A stretch of DNA of 64,000 nucleotides, taken from Aurantiochytrium sp. KH105 (taxonomy: Eukaryota; Sar; Bigyra; Thraustochytrida; Thraustochytriidae). This document shows, one piece after another, positions 20,202 to 30,101 of this stretch. Within the stretch, counting starts at the first letter, position 1, and each line of letters opens with the position of its first letter. The position numbers and the translations under genes were made by a program. Location: positions 248,001 through 312,000 of the forward strand of contig BGKB01000011.1 of NCBI GenBank assembly GCA_003116975.1, given 5' to 3'. Below the pieces are notes generated by a model. That model had not been told where the DNA came from and ran no database searches. It saw only the letters and a program-made list of their open reading frames with translations.

Positions 20202-21089
20202 CTATTCTGCACCGAAGCTTTGTGCCGGATCTGTGCATGCCTTGGGCTTTTCCTCCTTCACGGTGCTTGCGGCTACATTCCCTTGCTTCGCATCCGTCTT
20301 CTTTTCGGCGTCCACGTCGGGAAAACGTTTTACAAGAGCAAATTCCTGAGACCCTAAAAAGCTGAGCAATCCGCAAGGACCCATGAATTGCTTGCCATTC
20401 CATGCGTCTGCGTTGACGAGACAGTCGTCAATCTGTGCGAAGAACACGACATGGCCTGCATCGACATCCTCGTTTTGCGCAACGACGTGGCAGCGCACGC
20501 GAGCGATCGACCCCTTGACCAGCTCGCACCGCGATGTTTCACCGCGTACTGGGCGCCATTCCATGTCAACGCCTTCCATGGCAACAAACTTGTCGGTATC
20601 GCGCCCCGTTACCTTGCCAATGCGCAAAAGAAGAGGCGCCAAATCTGCGCCAGCAACAGCCAGTTCAAATTTGCGCGTTGCGAGAACGCGTCCGCACGAG
20701 TAGCGTCTGCGATTCAGGCTCAGCATCACAAGACCGTCGTTATTTACCTGGGACCGTCGCAACGAATACGAATGCATCGCGTACGACCTTGGCATGTCAG
20801 TCATCTCAGTTGTCCAGAGCTCGACTTTGCTACTGTCTGGCTAATTCACATCATCACGATGCAGCATCATCTCATGCACGCATGCACGCACCATTGAAAG
20901 CCACGAGCACACCATGACATTGCGCCCGGAGGCCTTGTCCTTGTCCTCTGTCACGAGCATGCAAACGGGGTTCGCGTACAGCACGCGAGACTGCAGCTTG
21001 GCCTGCCGCAGTCGCACCACCTCGGGCCCCAGCATCGCGGCGCCGTCCGCCGCTGTGGCTTCTTCGTCCGGATGCGGCGCCGTCGCCAT
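20202..21089 (-). CDS. Flavin reductase-like FMN-binding protein (one intron)
   Basis: Joined exons 21089-20892 and 20747-20202 on the minus strand give 247 aa. Exon 1 ends SGRNVMVCSWLSM and exon 2 begins VNNDGLVMLSLNRRRYS. Together they reconstruct the conserved flavin-reductase-like core: an N-terminal YANPVCMLVTE strand, NVM..SWL, and a later LLLRIGKVTGRDTDKF. The C-terminal HVVFFAQIDDCLVNADAWNG and LLSFLGSQEF also match this family (PF01613-type). Such proteins bind FMN and reduce flavins or act as small oxidoreductases. The exact substrate is unknown. Without the splice the frame breaks, so the intron is needed. The gene is convergent with USP and divergent from the C-type-lectin gene. 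Confidence 0.78.
20748..20891 (-). other. Spliceosomal intron in flavin-reductase-like gene
   Basis: 144 nt, GTGCGT donor and ...GGTCCCAG acceptor, phase 0. It joins WLSM to VNND. A second acceptor (AACTGAG at about 20805-20810) would add 19 residues that do not fit the family. Confidence 0.8.
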
Positions 21090-21499
21090 GGAGGCTAGCC
21101 GTGCGTGCTACTCGTATAGCTCGTGGACAAAACAGGTTCTGCTATCATGGTGATACCAGGCCTGGTAGGCCCAGCCGTAGAAGGCCTAATGAAAGCCTTC
21201 TTCAAGAGAGAGAGCGTGCTCATTACATCTCGGGGTCCTCGCTCGTTTCGCTGGCTCGGTCGCGTGCAGAATCTTAAAGACCTCGCCTCGGGACCGACCC
21301 GACTGTCAACGCGGCGCGGCGCGGCGCGGGATTAACGGGGCGCTCGCCGGCAGACCTACCGACGTGGCCCCGACTTCGGTCGTCGCGTTTGTGTGTGCAA
21401 GAAAGTCGTGAGCGGCCAAGCCGTCTCGTCCAGCCGGGACGGCCCGGACGATCGGACGTGACAAGGGCGGCAGCGGCGGTGGCGACGGCAGCGGCGAGG
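21090..21499. promoter_or_regulatory. Divergent intergenic region, flavin reductase-like (-) / lectin protein (+)
   Basis: 410 bp without a supported gene. It contains repeated AGGCCTG/TAGGCC elements at about 21158-21190 and a GCGGC repeat at about 21311-21328. The frame of the lectin gene is open back to 21389 but has no ATG before 21500. Confidence 0.5.
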
Positions 21500-24193
21500 A
21501 TGGCATCCCTACGCGGCACTATCGCGCTGATAACGAAATTCTCGCTGGTTCTTTTGACCTTGCTTGGGGTTGTCGTGCGTAGCGAGACCTTGTTCGGAGA
21601 TGTCGTGTACAGCGGGACCTTGCCGCTCGATCAGACGTACTTTAATGTCCAATATCGTTCGCCAGGCGCGGGCTGGGGTAGTGGGCCGGTGCGGTGCACT
21701 TTACTCGAGTCGTGGAGGCACCATCTGCCCGCCGAGGGTCTCAATAACCATGAGACAGTCAAGCTCGACGCATGTGCCGAAAACTTTGTCGTTCCCGATG
21801 AGGATTTTGTGCTCCTTGTGACTCTGGACAGCCAAACGCGCGAGTGCTTCCGAAATTTACGCAAAGCCCTTGCAACCTTCACCTCCGCGGCCAGCTGCAA
21901 GCTCTTGATCACATCGGGGTTCCATAGCCACCTACATGTGGGGAGCATATCTGGGGCCGCACACATACCCACCTGCGATGTGTACCGGGAAGATAGCGGT
22001 AAATTGGAGAAGGTTAATGCCACCAGGGGTATCTCCGTCAATCTCCATAACGGAGATGTGGCGCACTTCTCCATTGGAATGCATTCTTCCGGGTCTCATC
22101 AAGCTTCCGTAGACGTGTTCGCCGATGGCGAGAAACTCAAATCAGAAAGCAACCTCATGGGCTCTACTCACTGGCTGGCCCTCGAGACGTACAAAATCCT
22201 CAGCTTCCAGACGAATCCAAACATGGATTGGATCTATCTTGCAGCGACGGATGGATTCATGCTTGACACGATGTGGCGATGTGCATCGGTATCAGAGATT
22301 CAAGATCTTGGGAACTCGTGGATGTTTGCGAACGCCACCGTGGATATCGAGAATGATCGGCGCTGGACACATCCCTCAGCGACGGATAACGATGACTCGG
22401 CCGTTGTCGGCGTCACTTTAACGAATGGTCTGCATCTAAATGTAACACGGATGTCGGTCAAAGGATTCGCCGGTGGAGCAGTGTGTCGCGGCGTGCGCAG
22501 CGATGCTCCCGAAATTATGCACCGTGCCAAAGCCTATAAAGTGGACTACGAACCAAAACGGTGGCCTGAGGCGCGCTCTGCATGCGAAAAAGCTGGCATG
22601 CAACTTGCGTCTGTTCACTCGGCACGCGACAACATGTTTCTCCAATCTCTTGTCGGCAGCAGACTCAACTTCAAAGCAGGTGACCCAAACGGAAGCGCGC
22701 CCAAGGCGTGGCTCGGATATTTGGATGATCGGTGGATCGACCACTCTTCCTCGGACTTTTGGGCATATAATTTTGTCGACGAGGAGGTAGACTCGTACAG
22801 CACCGCCGACAATTTCAAGTACTTGTACATGGATTCTGGCCTCGATCCGGATGCCAGCTGGCTCTATGCCGAGGGAACAGAGGTGGCTCTTCCCTACGTT
22901 TGTCAGCGCTTTGTCGAAGATGGTGGGGCCTTTTATGATGACGGAAAACGCTGCATGTTTTACTTGACAGGGGACGACGAGACCGAGGGACAAATGAATA
23001 CCCCGCCAAAGCCCCGCCGGGCAGCATCAGGTCTCTGCTCATTGGGCAACTCCGTTCTCTCATGCTGCACAGACCACTTTGTTGACACTGTTGTTAGCCA
23101 GCGCGTGGAGAGCGCGAAGCGAAAGCATATGTATGACCATGTGAAAAATCAGACTGAAATCGACACCTGTCTTGAGGTTCTCGAACCTCTTTTGTGCTTC
23201 GACTGCCGAGCCGACCAAGGCGATTTTCTCTCGTATGCAAGTGGCACGCGCACTCTCCGTGTCTGTCGCGATACTGCTGATCTCCTGCATGCAAAGTGCG
23301 GCAAGTTTCTCGCGGGAAGGAGAAATTTCACTTCTTCTGTTTGGGGGTACTTCCAGAATCTCTTGAGCATGGAACATATTGCGGGAGGCCCGGTCATCGT
23401 CGAGCAAGATTCGACAGAGCATTGTCTCCGCGTCCCCGCGCGCGAGAAGCTCTCATTGGTGCGCACGCTGCCTGAGAAAGAGGTGACAGGAGACCAGGCA
23501 GAGCTCCGGCTCATCTTTTCTCGTTCTATTCGCCATTTGACCTTTGTATCACTCAACGTGTATCCACCGCATCATCCTGACCAGGGATTTTTCGAGCTCC
23601 CGATTACACTTACCTTTGACACCTTGGAGTCACCATCAGCTTTTCGCTTTGAGTCCGAATCAGCCGTGAACGACACCATTGTTTTCAATTTAACGCAACA
23701 CGTGGCCATGGCATCGGACTGCATGTTTGATCAAGGTCAGTACAGTCTCTATTTCTCACGAGGGTATATTCATGATCTGGCGGGAGACCCACTGAGAAGT
23801 AGATCCATCGGGGTCTTCACTTCCAAAAATAGATGCCACTCTCCGGATTATAGCCTTGTCTGGGCGCTTGTCGCCTGCGTATTCTTAACCTGTGCAATTT
23901 TCGCAGGCGTGTGCGTCCGCCACGCTTGGCGGCAACGCCAAATTAGCCGGGCGGAAGGTCTCGAACCCTTGCAGAACTTCGACGACTTTCAACGCATGGA
24001 CGATCGGGTGGACGAAAATCTCGACGACAACAACGACGACAATCTTAATGCCAGTGACGCCCGAAATGACGCTGCGAGCTCTCGACAAAGCTTTCGTGCG
24101 GCACGGACGATGGAAAGAGATAGCGAATCTCCACTTCTTCGATTATCTGGTGCCAACCAGTCTTTGGAGATGCAAGATCTCAGTCATGCGTAG
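21500..24193 (+). CDS. Type I membrane protein with C-type lectin-like domain
   Basis: 897 aa from the ATG at 21500. A signal peptide is clear (MASLRGTIALITKFSLVLLT, continuing hydrophobic to about residue 30). Residues ~345-472 form a C-type lectin-like domain: YEPKRWPEARSACEKAGMQLAS, a central WLGYLDDRWIDHSS, and ...VALPYVCQRF. Before it lies an uncharacterised region with repeated strands (about 30-330). After it is a Cys-rich module (CTDH, CFDCRADQ, about 510-640). A single membrane helix lies at about 785-808 (WALVACVFLTCAIFAGVCV), followed by an acidic cytoplasmic tail of about 85 residues. This suggests a surface receptor or adhesion protein; the ligand is unknown. The canonical Ca-binding EPN/QPD and WND triplets are not evident. 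Confidence 0.75.
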   Translation: MASLRGTIALITKFSLVLLTLLGVVVRSETLFGDVVYSGTLPLDQTYFNVQYRSPGAGWGSGPVRCTLLESWRHHLPAEGLNNHETVKLDACAENFVVPDEDFVLLVTLDSQTRECFRNLRKALATFTSAASCKLLITSGFHSHLHVGSISGAAHIPTCDVYREDSGKLEKVNATRGISVNLHNGDVAHFSIGMHSSGSHQASVDVFADGEKLKSESNLMGSTHWLALETYKILSFQTNPNMDWIYLAATDGFMLDTMWRCASVSEIQDLGNSWMFANATVDIENDRRWTHPSATDNDDSAVVGVTLTNGLHLNVTRMSVKGFAGGAVCRGVRSDAPEIMHRAKAYKVDYEPKRWPEARSACEKAGMQLASVHSARDNMFLQSLVGSRLNFKAGDPNGSAPKAWLGYLDDRWIDHSSSDFWAYNFVDEEVDSYSTADNFKYLYMDSGLDPDASWLYAEGTEVALPYVCQRFVEDGGAFYDDGKRCMFYLTGDDETEGQMNTPPKPRRAASGLCSLGNSVLSCCTDHFVDTVVSQRVESAKRKHMYDHVKNQTEIDTCLEVLEPLLCFDCRADQGDFLSYASGTRTLRVCRDTADLLHAKCGKFLAGRRNFTSSVWGYFQNLLSMEHIAGGPVIVEQDSTEHCLRVPAREKLSLVRTLPEKEVTGDQAELRLIFSRSIRHLTFVSLNVYPPHHPDQGFFELPITLTFDTLESPSAFRFESESAVNDTIVFNLTQHVAMASDCMFDQGQYSLYFSRGYIHDLAGDPLRSRSIGVFTSKNRCHSPDYSLVWALVACVFLTCAIFAGVCVRHAWRQRQISRAEGLEPLQNFDDFQRMDDRVDENLDDNNDDNLNASDARNDAASSRQSFRAARTMERDSESPLLRLSGANQSLEMQDLSHA

Positions 24194-24293
24194 CGTACGT
24201 CGTGACGTTTATCTTGTTGCCTTGTCCCAATCTTGAAAAGAGAAAATTTTAGATTTTAGAAAATCAGACGCAGCTTCTAGTACATATCACGGT

Positions 24294-26963
24294 TCATTCC
24301 TTATCGTTGTTGCCATCAGGGTCGGGGCCATGTTCCGATTGCGACTTTTCGGGTGTCGGTGTCAGTTTTCCACCTCCAGATTTGATCTTGGCACGCAAGG
24401 CGGCAAAGTCGGTGTCCTCTGCCCCCGCTTCGCTGACAATAGCGCACATGCGGCGTTCTTTACTCTTTTGTGACTTGCGACTTTTCATGCTTTCATCTGC
24501 GCGGGCCGCACTCACCATGCTCACGAGGCTACGTTTGGACATTGTGCTTGTCCCCTTCATGGATCGAACAAGTACGTCTGGGACATCGTCCGTGAATTCC
24601 TCTTGATCACCCGCAAGAACTCGAACGTTCGTAGAGGCCTTTGGGTCTTCAATACAGTTGAGGTCGAGCCAGGTCCGACGCAAGACTGAAGTCTGGTCAC
24701 TTTCGCGCATGTCAGCTCCGTCGGGGGCAAGCAGGCCAACTTGCGCGGCAAGCTCGCAGAGATGCATAATCTGTCCCAGTTTCTCTTGAACGGAAACCAT
24801 GCACCCGACAACGCTCGAGGTAGAGTGTGCCGACTTGGACACTTCGCCGCTACTGAAAGAGCTTGCGACGGCGCTGTCGCCCAGCATATTGGAGCTCGGA
24901 AGCCGATTCTTGCGCTGCATCTTTGCCGGCGATGACGCCTGAACACCACCGTGAATAGACGAGTCGAGTTTGTTGACCCAATCCTCGGCAAGAGAAATCG
25001 AGGCAAGCTTGTCCCGGAGACCCTGGACACATACGGAAAAGCTTGCGAGCATGTTCTGACGCTCTTTGATCTGCGCGCCGACCTCCCGCTTGCGGTTTTT
25101 GGCCAGAATGATCTCCCGATGCAGATCCTCGTATGCCGAATGTTTCATCCTTGCGTTCGTAGACCCAGCTCTCTGATCAATCAGGGCCAGTTGGCCCGTG
25201 AGTTCATGCTTGCTGGCAGCAAGTTCTTGAATACGCTGCTGCACAATGGCTTCTTCCTCGCGAATATTGTTTTCCACATCACGGTTCGTGTGTGCCCAGT
25301 CGAGCATCTCTTGTGGCGTGATGATCTTAACGCCGCTGCGCTCCTCAATGGACTTAAAGATCGTCTGAATCTCGCGAGGATCATACTTGGATGTGCCCAA
25401 TTGCTGGAGCGCGTGCTTCCCGCGTTGACCTTTCTGGCTCATAATCGAAGCAATATTCGCCATTTCTTGCGTTGCGAGGCGAGAGCTGATGCGCGAGCTT
25501 CGGCGCGTCGTGCTGTTCGGAGCCTTCAAATTGCCCGAAGTGTCCGCATTGAGAACGTGTCGTCCGCCCAGGATGCCCCGTTTTACCGTCTTTCGCTCTG
25601 TAGACGTGGCCTTCCTAGTGTCCCCGACACGGTCGACGTTGGTGGCGTTTTGGCCATTGGTGTCCTTCCCATCTTGATCATGTGCTTGCTGCGTGATCTC
25701 TTTTGCGCTGGATGCATTTGCAAGTTTACCTCGCGAAAAGATTGTTTGGATGCTGGAAGCAAAGTGCTCCGTGAGAGCGTCAACCTTGGCGATTTCGTCG
25801 CGGCGCTCAGCGAGAGCCTCAAAGTATTTCCGCTCCGTTGCAGCAAGCGAGGCTTCCAAGGCATCACGCTGCTGCACAACAGAGGCAGATTCCCGCTTGG
25901 TTGACTTGCAAAGCGAGAGCGCTTCCTCTCTGCCCTCTTCAAGAACGCGAATGGCGTCAATTCGGCCCGCCATAGTGGCTTTCCGCGCTTTCTGAATTTC
26001 AATACCTCGCGAGAGCATGTACTGCATGCGCGGTAAATACGAGACGAGACGTTCATTTCCGAGCTCAATATTGCGAAGACCTGACTCGAGCTCGGCGACC
26101 CGATCCTCGAGTGTTTGCCGCGCCTCAGACTCCCTCGAAGCGAGATCTTTGATTTCCTTTCGCTTCGCTTCTGCAACCGTGACTTTTTCCCTCCACTCGG
26201 CGACCTCTGCGTGGATGGCGTTATAGCTTGCATGCATGACGGCGACTCGATCGTCGACTTGGTCCACAGCAGAATCACTGGACGGTTTGCCGGGTCCAGG
26301 CTGACCTTGGCTTAGAGATGGCGCCGATGTTTCTGAAAGCACCTTGCTCGGCGCTGGAAGGCTTAAATAGCGACTCTGCAGAGCTTCATTATTGAGAACG
26401 ACGGGAACTGCAGCATCATTTTTCAAAGGGTTCTTGTTGCGCTTGTGCTGGGTAACCTTGACTTTACTTCTCTTGGCTTGCTTGATCTGCTTTACCTTTA
26501 CCGTATGGTGCTTTGGGGCAAGTTTTGTGCTCTGGACGTTCTGGCTTCGCAGCTCAAGGAGCATTGCTCGCATCTGGGTTCGAAGGTCGTCAACGTTGCT
26601 GCACTCGATATCAGGCCGCTGCAGCAGTTCGGCATGCGCTCGGGCTGCATCGACGACGGAGGATTTTCGCCGCGACATGCGCAAAGTCCGTGGACTTGGG
26701 TGCGCATAGCTTTTCCGAACTTGCTTGGCAGTGGCTGGTCTTGCAATGCGAGGGTCATCTTCACCCTGGACATGCGAAATCCTTTTTGCTGGGAAACGTG
26801 TTTCTGCAGCACGCGGAGTTGACGTGCGCGGTCTGCTTTGTCGTGTTGACGCATCCCCAAAGACTTCACGAATTGTCTGCGCGCTTGAAGGCAGCTTGGG
26901 TCCTGTCGTTTGCAAAAAGTACGACGAGACGGGACGCTCTTTCTGCGAGCTTGACGTCGCCAT
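24294..26963 (-). CDS. Coiled-coil protein, possibly axonemal/flagellar
   Basis: 889 aa. Long heptad-rich coiled coils span about residues 240-400 and 500-680; low-complexity basic and Ser-rich regions lie at both ends. No enzyme motif is present. A stretch around DPREIQTIFKSIEERSGVKI and the spacing of coils recall outer-dynein-arm docking-complex subunits (CCDC/ODAD type), but I recognise this only loosely. Thraustochytrid-type protists make flagellated zoospores, so such a gene would be expected. ATG at 26963 is confirmed. It converges on the lectin gene with a ~100 bp gap. Treat the flagellar role as a hypothesis. Confidence 0.55.
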   Translation of the reverse strand: MATSSSQKERPVSSYFLQTTGPKLPSSAQTIREVFGDASTRQSRPRTSTPRAAETRFPAKRISHVQGEDDPRIARPATAKQVRKSYAHPSPRTLRMSRRKSSVVDAARAHAELLQRPDIECSNVDDLRTQMRAMLLELRSQNVQSTKLAPKHHTVKVKQIKQAKRSKVKVTQHKRNKNPLKNDAAVPVVLNNEALQSRYLSLPAPSKVLSETSAPSLSQGQPGPGKPSSDSAVDQVDDRVAVMHASYNAIHAEVAEWREKVTVAEAKRKEIKDLASRESEARQTLEDRVAELESGLRNIELGNERLVSYLPRMQYMLSRGIEIQKARKATMAGRIDAIRVLEEGREEALSLCKSTKRESASVVQQRDALEASLAATERKYFEALAERRDEIAKVDALTEHFASSIQTIFSRGKLANASSAKEITQQAHDQDGKDTNGQNATNVDRVGDTRKATSTERKTVKRGILGGRHVLNADTSGNLKAPNSTTRRSSRISSRLATQEMANIASIMSQKGQRGKHALQQLGTSKYDPREIQTIFKSIEERSGVKIITPQEMLDWAHTNRDVENNIREEEAIVQQRIQELAASKHELTGQLALIDQRAGSTNARMKHSAYEDLHREIILAKNRKREVGAQIKERQNMLASFSVCVQGLRDKLASISLAEDWVNKLDSSIHGGVQASSPAKMQRKNRLPSSNMLGDSAVASSFSSGEVSKSAHSTSSVVGCMVSVQEKLGQIMHLCELAAQVGLLAPDGADMRESDQTSVLRRTWLDLNCIEDPKASTNVRVLAGDQEEFTDDVPDVLVRSMKGTSTMSKRSLVSMVSAARADESMKSRKSQKSKERRMCAIVSEAGAEDTDFAALRAKIKSGGGKLTPTPEKSQSEHGPDPDGNNDKE

Positions 26964-27369
26964 TCGCGAGCGGAAGAGCGACGATCGTGCACGAGCACAC
27001 GCGCATGCGCTCGTTCTCTGTCACAAATTATGCGACGCGACAAGATGAGAAGGGGACTGATTGAACAAAGGATTGATCAAAGAAAAAACGAAGATGAAAG
27101 GAATAAAGGATGGGGGAGGGTGAAAGAAGCCTCACCGGATAAATTAGGCAAACAATAGCTGAGCGTGGCTCCTATGGGAAAGATTAAGGGGCGCGACACA
27201 CGCAAAAGGAAGAGGAGGGGGTGGGGGAACAGAGCGAGGGAAGGAGGGAGGGATGTACTCAAAGAAAATCGTCACCTTTCTTGCTTCGAGACTAGCGCCA
27301 AAAGAGGGAAAAAAAAAAAACGCACATTACGTGCGAGTGGGATATTTTTTTTAAAGCACTTCTCTAGGC
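26964..27369. other. Intergenic spacer between two minus-strand genes
   Basis: Holds the promoter of the coiled-coil gene and the 3' UTR of the PAP2 gene. It is A/G-rich on the plus strand, with an A run at about 27310-27320. No gene seen. Confidence 0.5.
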
Positions 27370-27990
27370 CTATTCAGCCTTTTTTTCTTGTTCAGAAGAC
27401 TGCTTGGGGACCAGACGCGTGGGCGTGCTGATAAGATTTCCATAATTTTTGAGGATTCCAAATGCAATCAAAGATGATCCTAATGAAACCACCAGAGAAG
27501 TGAGAGGATAGTCTGCTTGTGCGCGGTGCACCAAAACATCGGATTTTATGACGAGCTCTTGGGGTACGGCCAAATACCAAAGCAGCGCTCCGAGACTTCC
27601 CGAAACGATGCCCGCAATTACTTGAATCGGAGTATGGCGTTCAATAAAGACCCGCCACACACTCCCGACGAAAGCATATGCAAGGGTAAGGTATGGGACC
27701 CATGCTGGAGCTCCAGGGGCGTCAATAGCAAGCGACGTATACACGGAAAGGTAAAACAACATGTGAGCATGGCTTGATGGAAAGCCAGGATCAGTCTTGC
27801 CGCTCTCTGACGCCTTTTCAGGCCGTGGTTGATCAAAGACACGTTTCAAGACCTTGGAGAGCACGCTGTTCAGACCTGCGCCCACGAGAAGCCTCACCAT
27901 AAAGCCATTACGCAGGTAGGCCAAACTTAAACCCGTCGCCGCCGCAGTGATGTACTTTGTTTGCAGCACTTTTCGCAAAACACCTCCCAT
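27370..27990 (-). CDS. PAP2-family lipid phosphatase (dolichyldiphosphatase-like)
   Basis: 206 aa with four or more hydrophobic segments. The three PAP2 phosphatase motifs are present: KRVFDQPRP (KxxxxxxRP), GFPSSHAH (usual PSGH replaced by PSSH) and WRVFIERHTPIQVIAG (R...H). The histidines needed for the phospho-intermediate are conserved. Family members hydrolyse dolichyl pyrophosphate or phosphatidic acid in the ER or plastid membrane. The PSSH variant and small size resemble DOLPP1/LPP-epsilon types. Substrate cannot be fixed from sequence. It is divergent from the SLC25 carrier (700 bp spacer). Confidence 0.82.
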   Translation of the reverse strand: MGGVLRKVLQTKYITAAATGLSLAYLRNGFMVRLLVGAGLNSVLSKVLKRVFDQPRPEKASESGKTDPGFPSSHAHMLFYLSVYTSLAIDAPGAPAWVPYLTLAYAFVGSVWRVFIERHTPIQVIAGIVSGSLGALLWYLAVPQELVIKSDVLVHRAQADYPLTSLVVSLGSSLIAFGILKNYGNLISTPTRLVPKQSSEQEKKAE

Positions 27991-28690
27991 TGTTGTGCTC
28001 TTTGTCCTTGAAAATTCAATTACAAAAGCAAAGTGATCACCACTCTTAAATGTCTGAGACCTCCTCGCTGTGATCGCGATTCCACGTTGCTACGATTCCG
28101 AAACGAAAAGAGTATGCTCAGCTGAGCAAGCAAGCGAGCAAGCGAGCAAGCGAGCAAGCAAGCGAGCGAGCGACACACTGGTAAGCCCACGAATGCAAAA
28201 AGAGACGATCCTTTTTCAGCCGCACAAGCTCTTCCACCGGTTGCCTTGTACGCGCATGCACGCGCGCATATAGTCCTCGTTCGTCCTCCGCCGGACTTGC
28301 ACTCCACGCGTCCCGCTTGCGCCGGAAACCTGCAGACCGCTCCTTCGAGGTCTGCGCCGTGAGACTCGCGCACCCAACTCCAAAATCAACCCGGCCCCCA
28401 AATCGGGTGCCGCCGGAGCCTGCAAATGCCGAGCCGTATTGGGGTCCCCCTAGCCCCCCAATTCCGATGGGCGTCATCCCCGGCAAAGCAAGAAGCAGAA
28501 GGCGATCGATCGATTGATTGATTGAGTGATTGACAGACAGAGACGGTGACTGATCGACGCGCAGAACCGCGGACCCGAGCCGGCGAGCGCGAGCGACGAG
28601 GGCGGCGGCGCGAGAAAGGCGCGGGCGCGGGAGGCCCGGAGGCCGGGGCGCGCGGAAGCGCAGTCCCAGCTGCGCGAGGCGACCGCTACG
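27991..28690. promoter_or_regulatory. Divergent intergenic region, PAP2 (-) / SLC25 (+)
   Basis: 700 bp, no supported gene. It contains a GCAA/GCGA repeat (28124-28173), and a GATC/GATT cluster at about 28503-28535. Confidence 0.5.
28124..28173. repeat. Mixed GCAA/GCGA tetranucleotide repeat
   Basis: About twelve units of GCAA or GCGA in near-perfect 4-bp register. Confidence 0.9.
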
Positions 28691-29716
28691 ATGTGCGTGG
28701 CGGTGGCCGGAGGCACAAAGTCGGCGTCGGCGCAGGGGAAGAACCCCGCGACGACGTCGAGCCGCGAGCCCTCGGGCGGCGCAGAGGCTGGCGCAAGAAG
28801 GCGCGGGCGAGAATCGGCCGCGGGCGTCGCCTCAGGCGTCGTCTCGAGGCTGATCGTCTCGCCCTTGGATGTTCTCAAGATCAGGCTGCAACTGCAGGTG
28901 TCGGGCCAGGACGGGTATCGCGGCGTGGCACAAAGTGCGACCAAGATTTTGCGCGAGGAGGGCGTGCGCGGCCTGTGGAAGGGAACGGCGCCTTCGCTTG
29001 TCCTCTGGGGCCTGTACGCGGGCGTGCAATTCCCCGCTTATCAGGAAACCCTTCGCATCCTCGGATTCTCGCGCGAAACGGCTCCACTTGGCGTGGACCT
29101 CGTGGCAGGCGCAGCAGGATCTCTGGCGGCGACGACAATTTCCTACCCGCTCGACACTATTCGGACCCAGCTCGTCTATCGTCGCGCCGAGCATGGCAAT
29201 GTCTTTGCGCTCACGCGATTGACACTGCAGCGCGATGGTTTCTTGGGGTTTTATCGCGGGTTCTTGCCTACGGTGACGCAAGTTGTGCCGGGCATGGCCT
29301 TTTCCTTTGCCTTTTACGGCTACATCAAGCGGCACGTCACTGCACTTACCCACACAGAGAGCAAGGAGGCCGGGGCTCCAAGCATGGCGCAGACGGCAGC
29401 GCAGCTTCTTTCTGGGTCTTTGGCAGGAGTTCTGTCCAAAGTCATCGTCCACCCGCTCGATACGGTTAAGAAACGGATTCAAGTCAATCATCTCTTGGGA
29501 CGAGAGTCAGCGCGCGCAGCACGCTACAATGGAATGATTGACTGCTTTCGGGAAATGTACATACACGAAGGGCCGCGAAGTTTCTTTAGTGGGCTCGTCC
29601 CAACACTTCTAAAGTCTGCTGTGGCGACGGCTGTAACCTTTGCGACGTATGAATACGCTCTGGCTTTATTGGTTGGCCTGACGCCAGGCACGGAGGACAG
29701 CGTCGAGGAAGATTGA
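28691..29716 (+). CDS. Mitochondrial carrier (SLC25), thiamine pyrophosphate carrier-like
   Basis: 341 aa with three ~100-residue repeats, each carrying the Px[DE]xx[KR] signature: SPLDVLKIR (P58), YPLDTIRTQ and HPLDTVKKR. Each is preceded by an Ala/Gly-rich helix (GVASGVVSRLIV, AGAAGSLAATTIS, SGSLAGVLSKVIV). The order and residues (RLIVSPLDVLKIRLQLQ, ISYPLDTIRTQLV, HPLDTVKKRIQV) resemble TPC1/SLC25A19, which imports thiamine pyrophosphate into the matrix. Substrate prediction from sequence alone is uncertain in this family; a coenzyme A or nucleotide carrier is possible. The N-terminal ~45 residues are basic and Ala/Ser-rich. Confidence 0.85.
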   Translation: MCVAVAGGTKSASAQGKNPATTSSREPSGGAEAGARRRGRESAAGVASGVVSRLIVSPLDVLKIRLQLQVSGQDGYRGVAQSATKILREEGVRGLWKGTAPSLVLWGLYAGVQFPAYQETLRILGFSRETAPLGVDLVAGAAGSLAATTISYPLDTIRTQLVYRRAEHGNVFALTRLTLQRDGFLGFYRGFLPTVTQVVPGMAFSFAFYGYIKRHVTALTHTESKEAGAPSMAQTAAQLLSGSLAGVLSKVIVHPLDTVKKRIQVNHLLGRESARAARYNGMIDCFREMYIHEGPRSFFSGLVPTLLKSAVATAVTFATYEYALALLVGLTPGTEDSVEED

Positions 29717-30101
29717 TCACCAATATTCTGGTGATGTTTTCACTGAAGTTTTGGCGTGCTCTCTGCATGCGTACGAGTGTGAATATATGATGATCGGATG
29801 CCCGTTTTTCGTTTCCATCAAGAAGAAACGTGTACGGGCAGAAGACACAAGCTTAGGCGACTGATTTCCAATCAAAACATTGAGGATAGAATTGTCCTCG
29901 AATGAGACTGAACTGACTAATTGACTAAAGTGCTCACAAAACCTTTGCGACGACCATTTGATTAATGTCAAACCCATCTTGCATCCCGACGCGCTGGCAT
30001 AGAAGTTGCCGATTTGCACATCACAAGACATCAAGATTTTGAAATGCCATCTTTTTTTGTTTGTTTGTGTTGCGATCATTTACAGAGCCTGTTCGTGCGC
30101 T
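29717..30101. other. Convergent 3' intergenic region
   Basis: 385 bp between two stops. It is AT-richer than the coding DNA. No gene seen. Confidence 0.5.

Noticed and set aside
24951..25904. 317-codon plus-strand frame
   Set aside because: Antisense shadow of the long coiled-coil gene, with no recognised domain.
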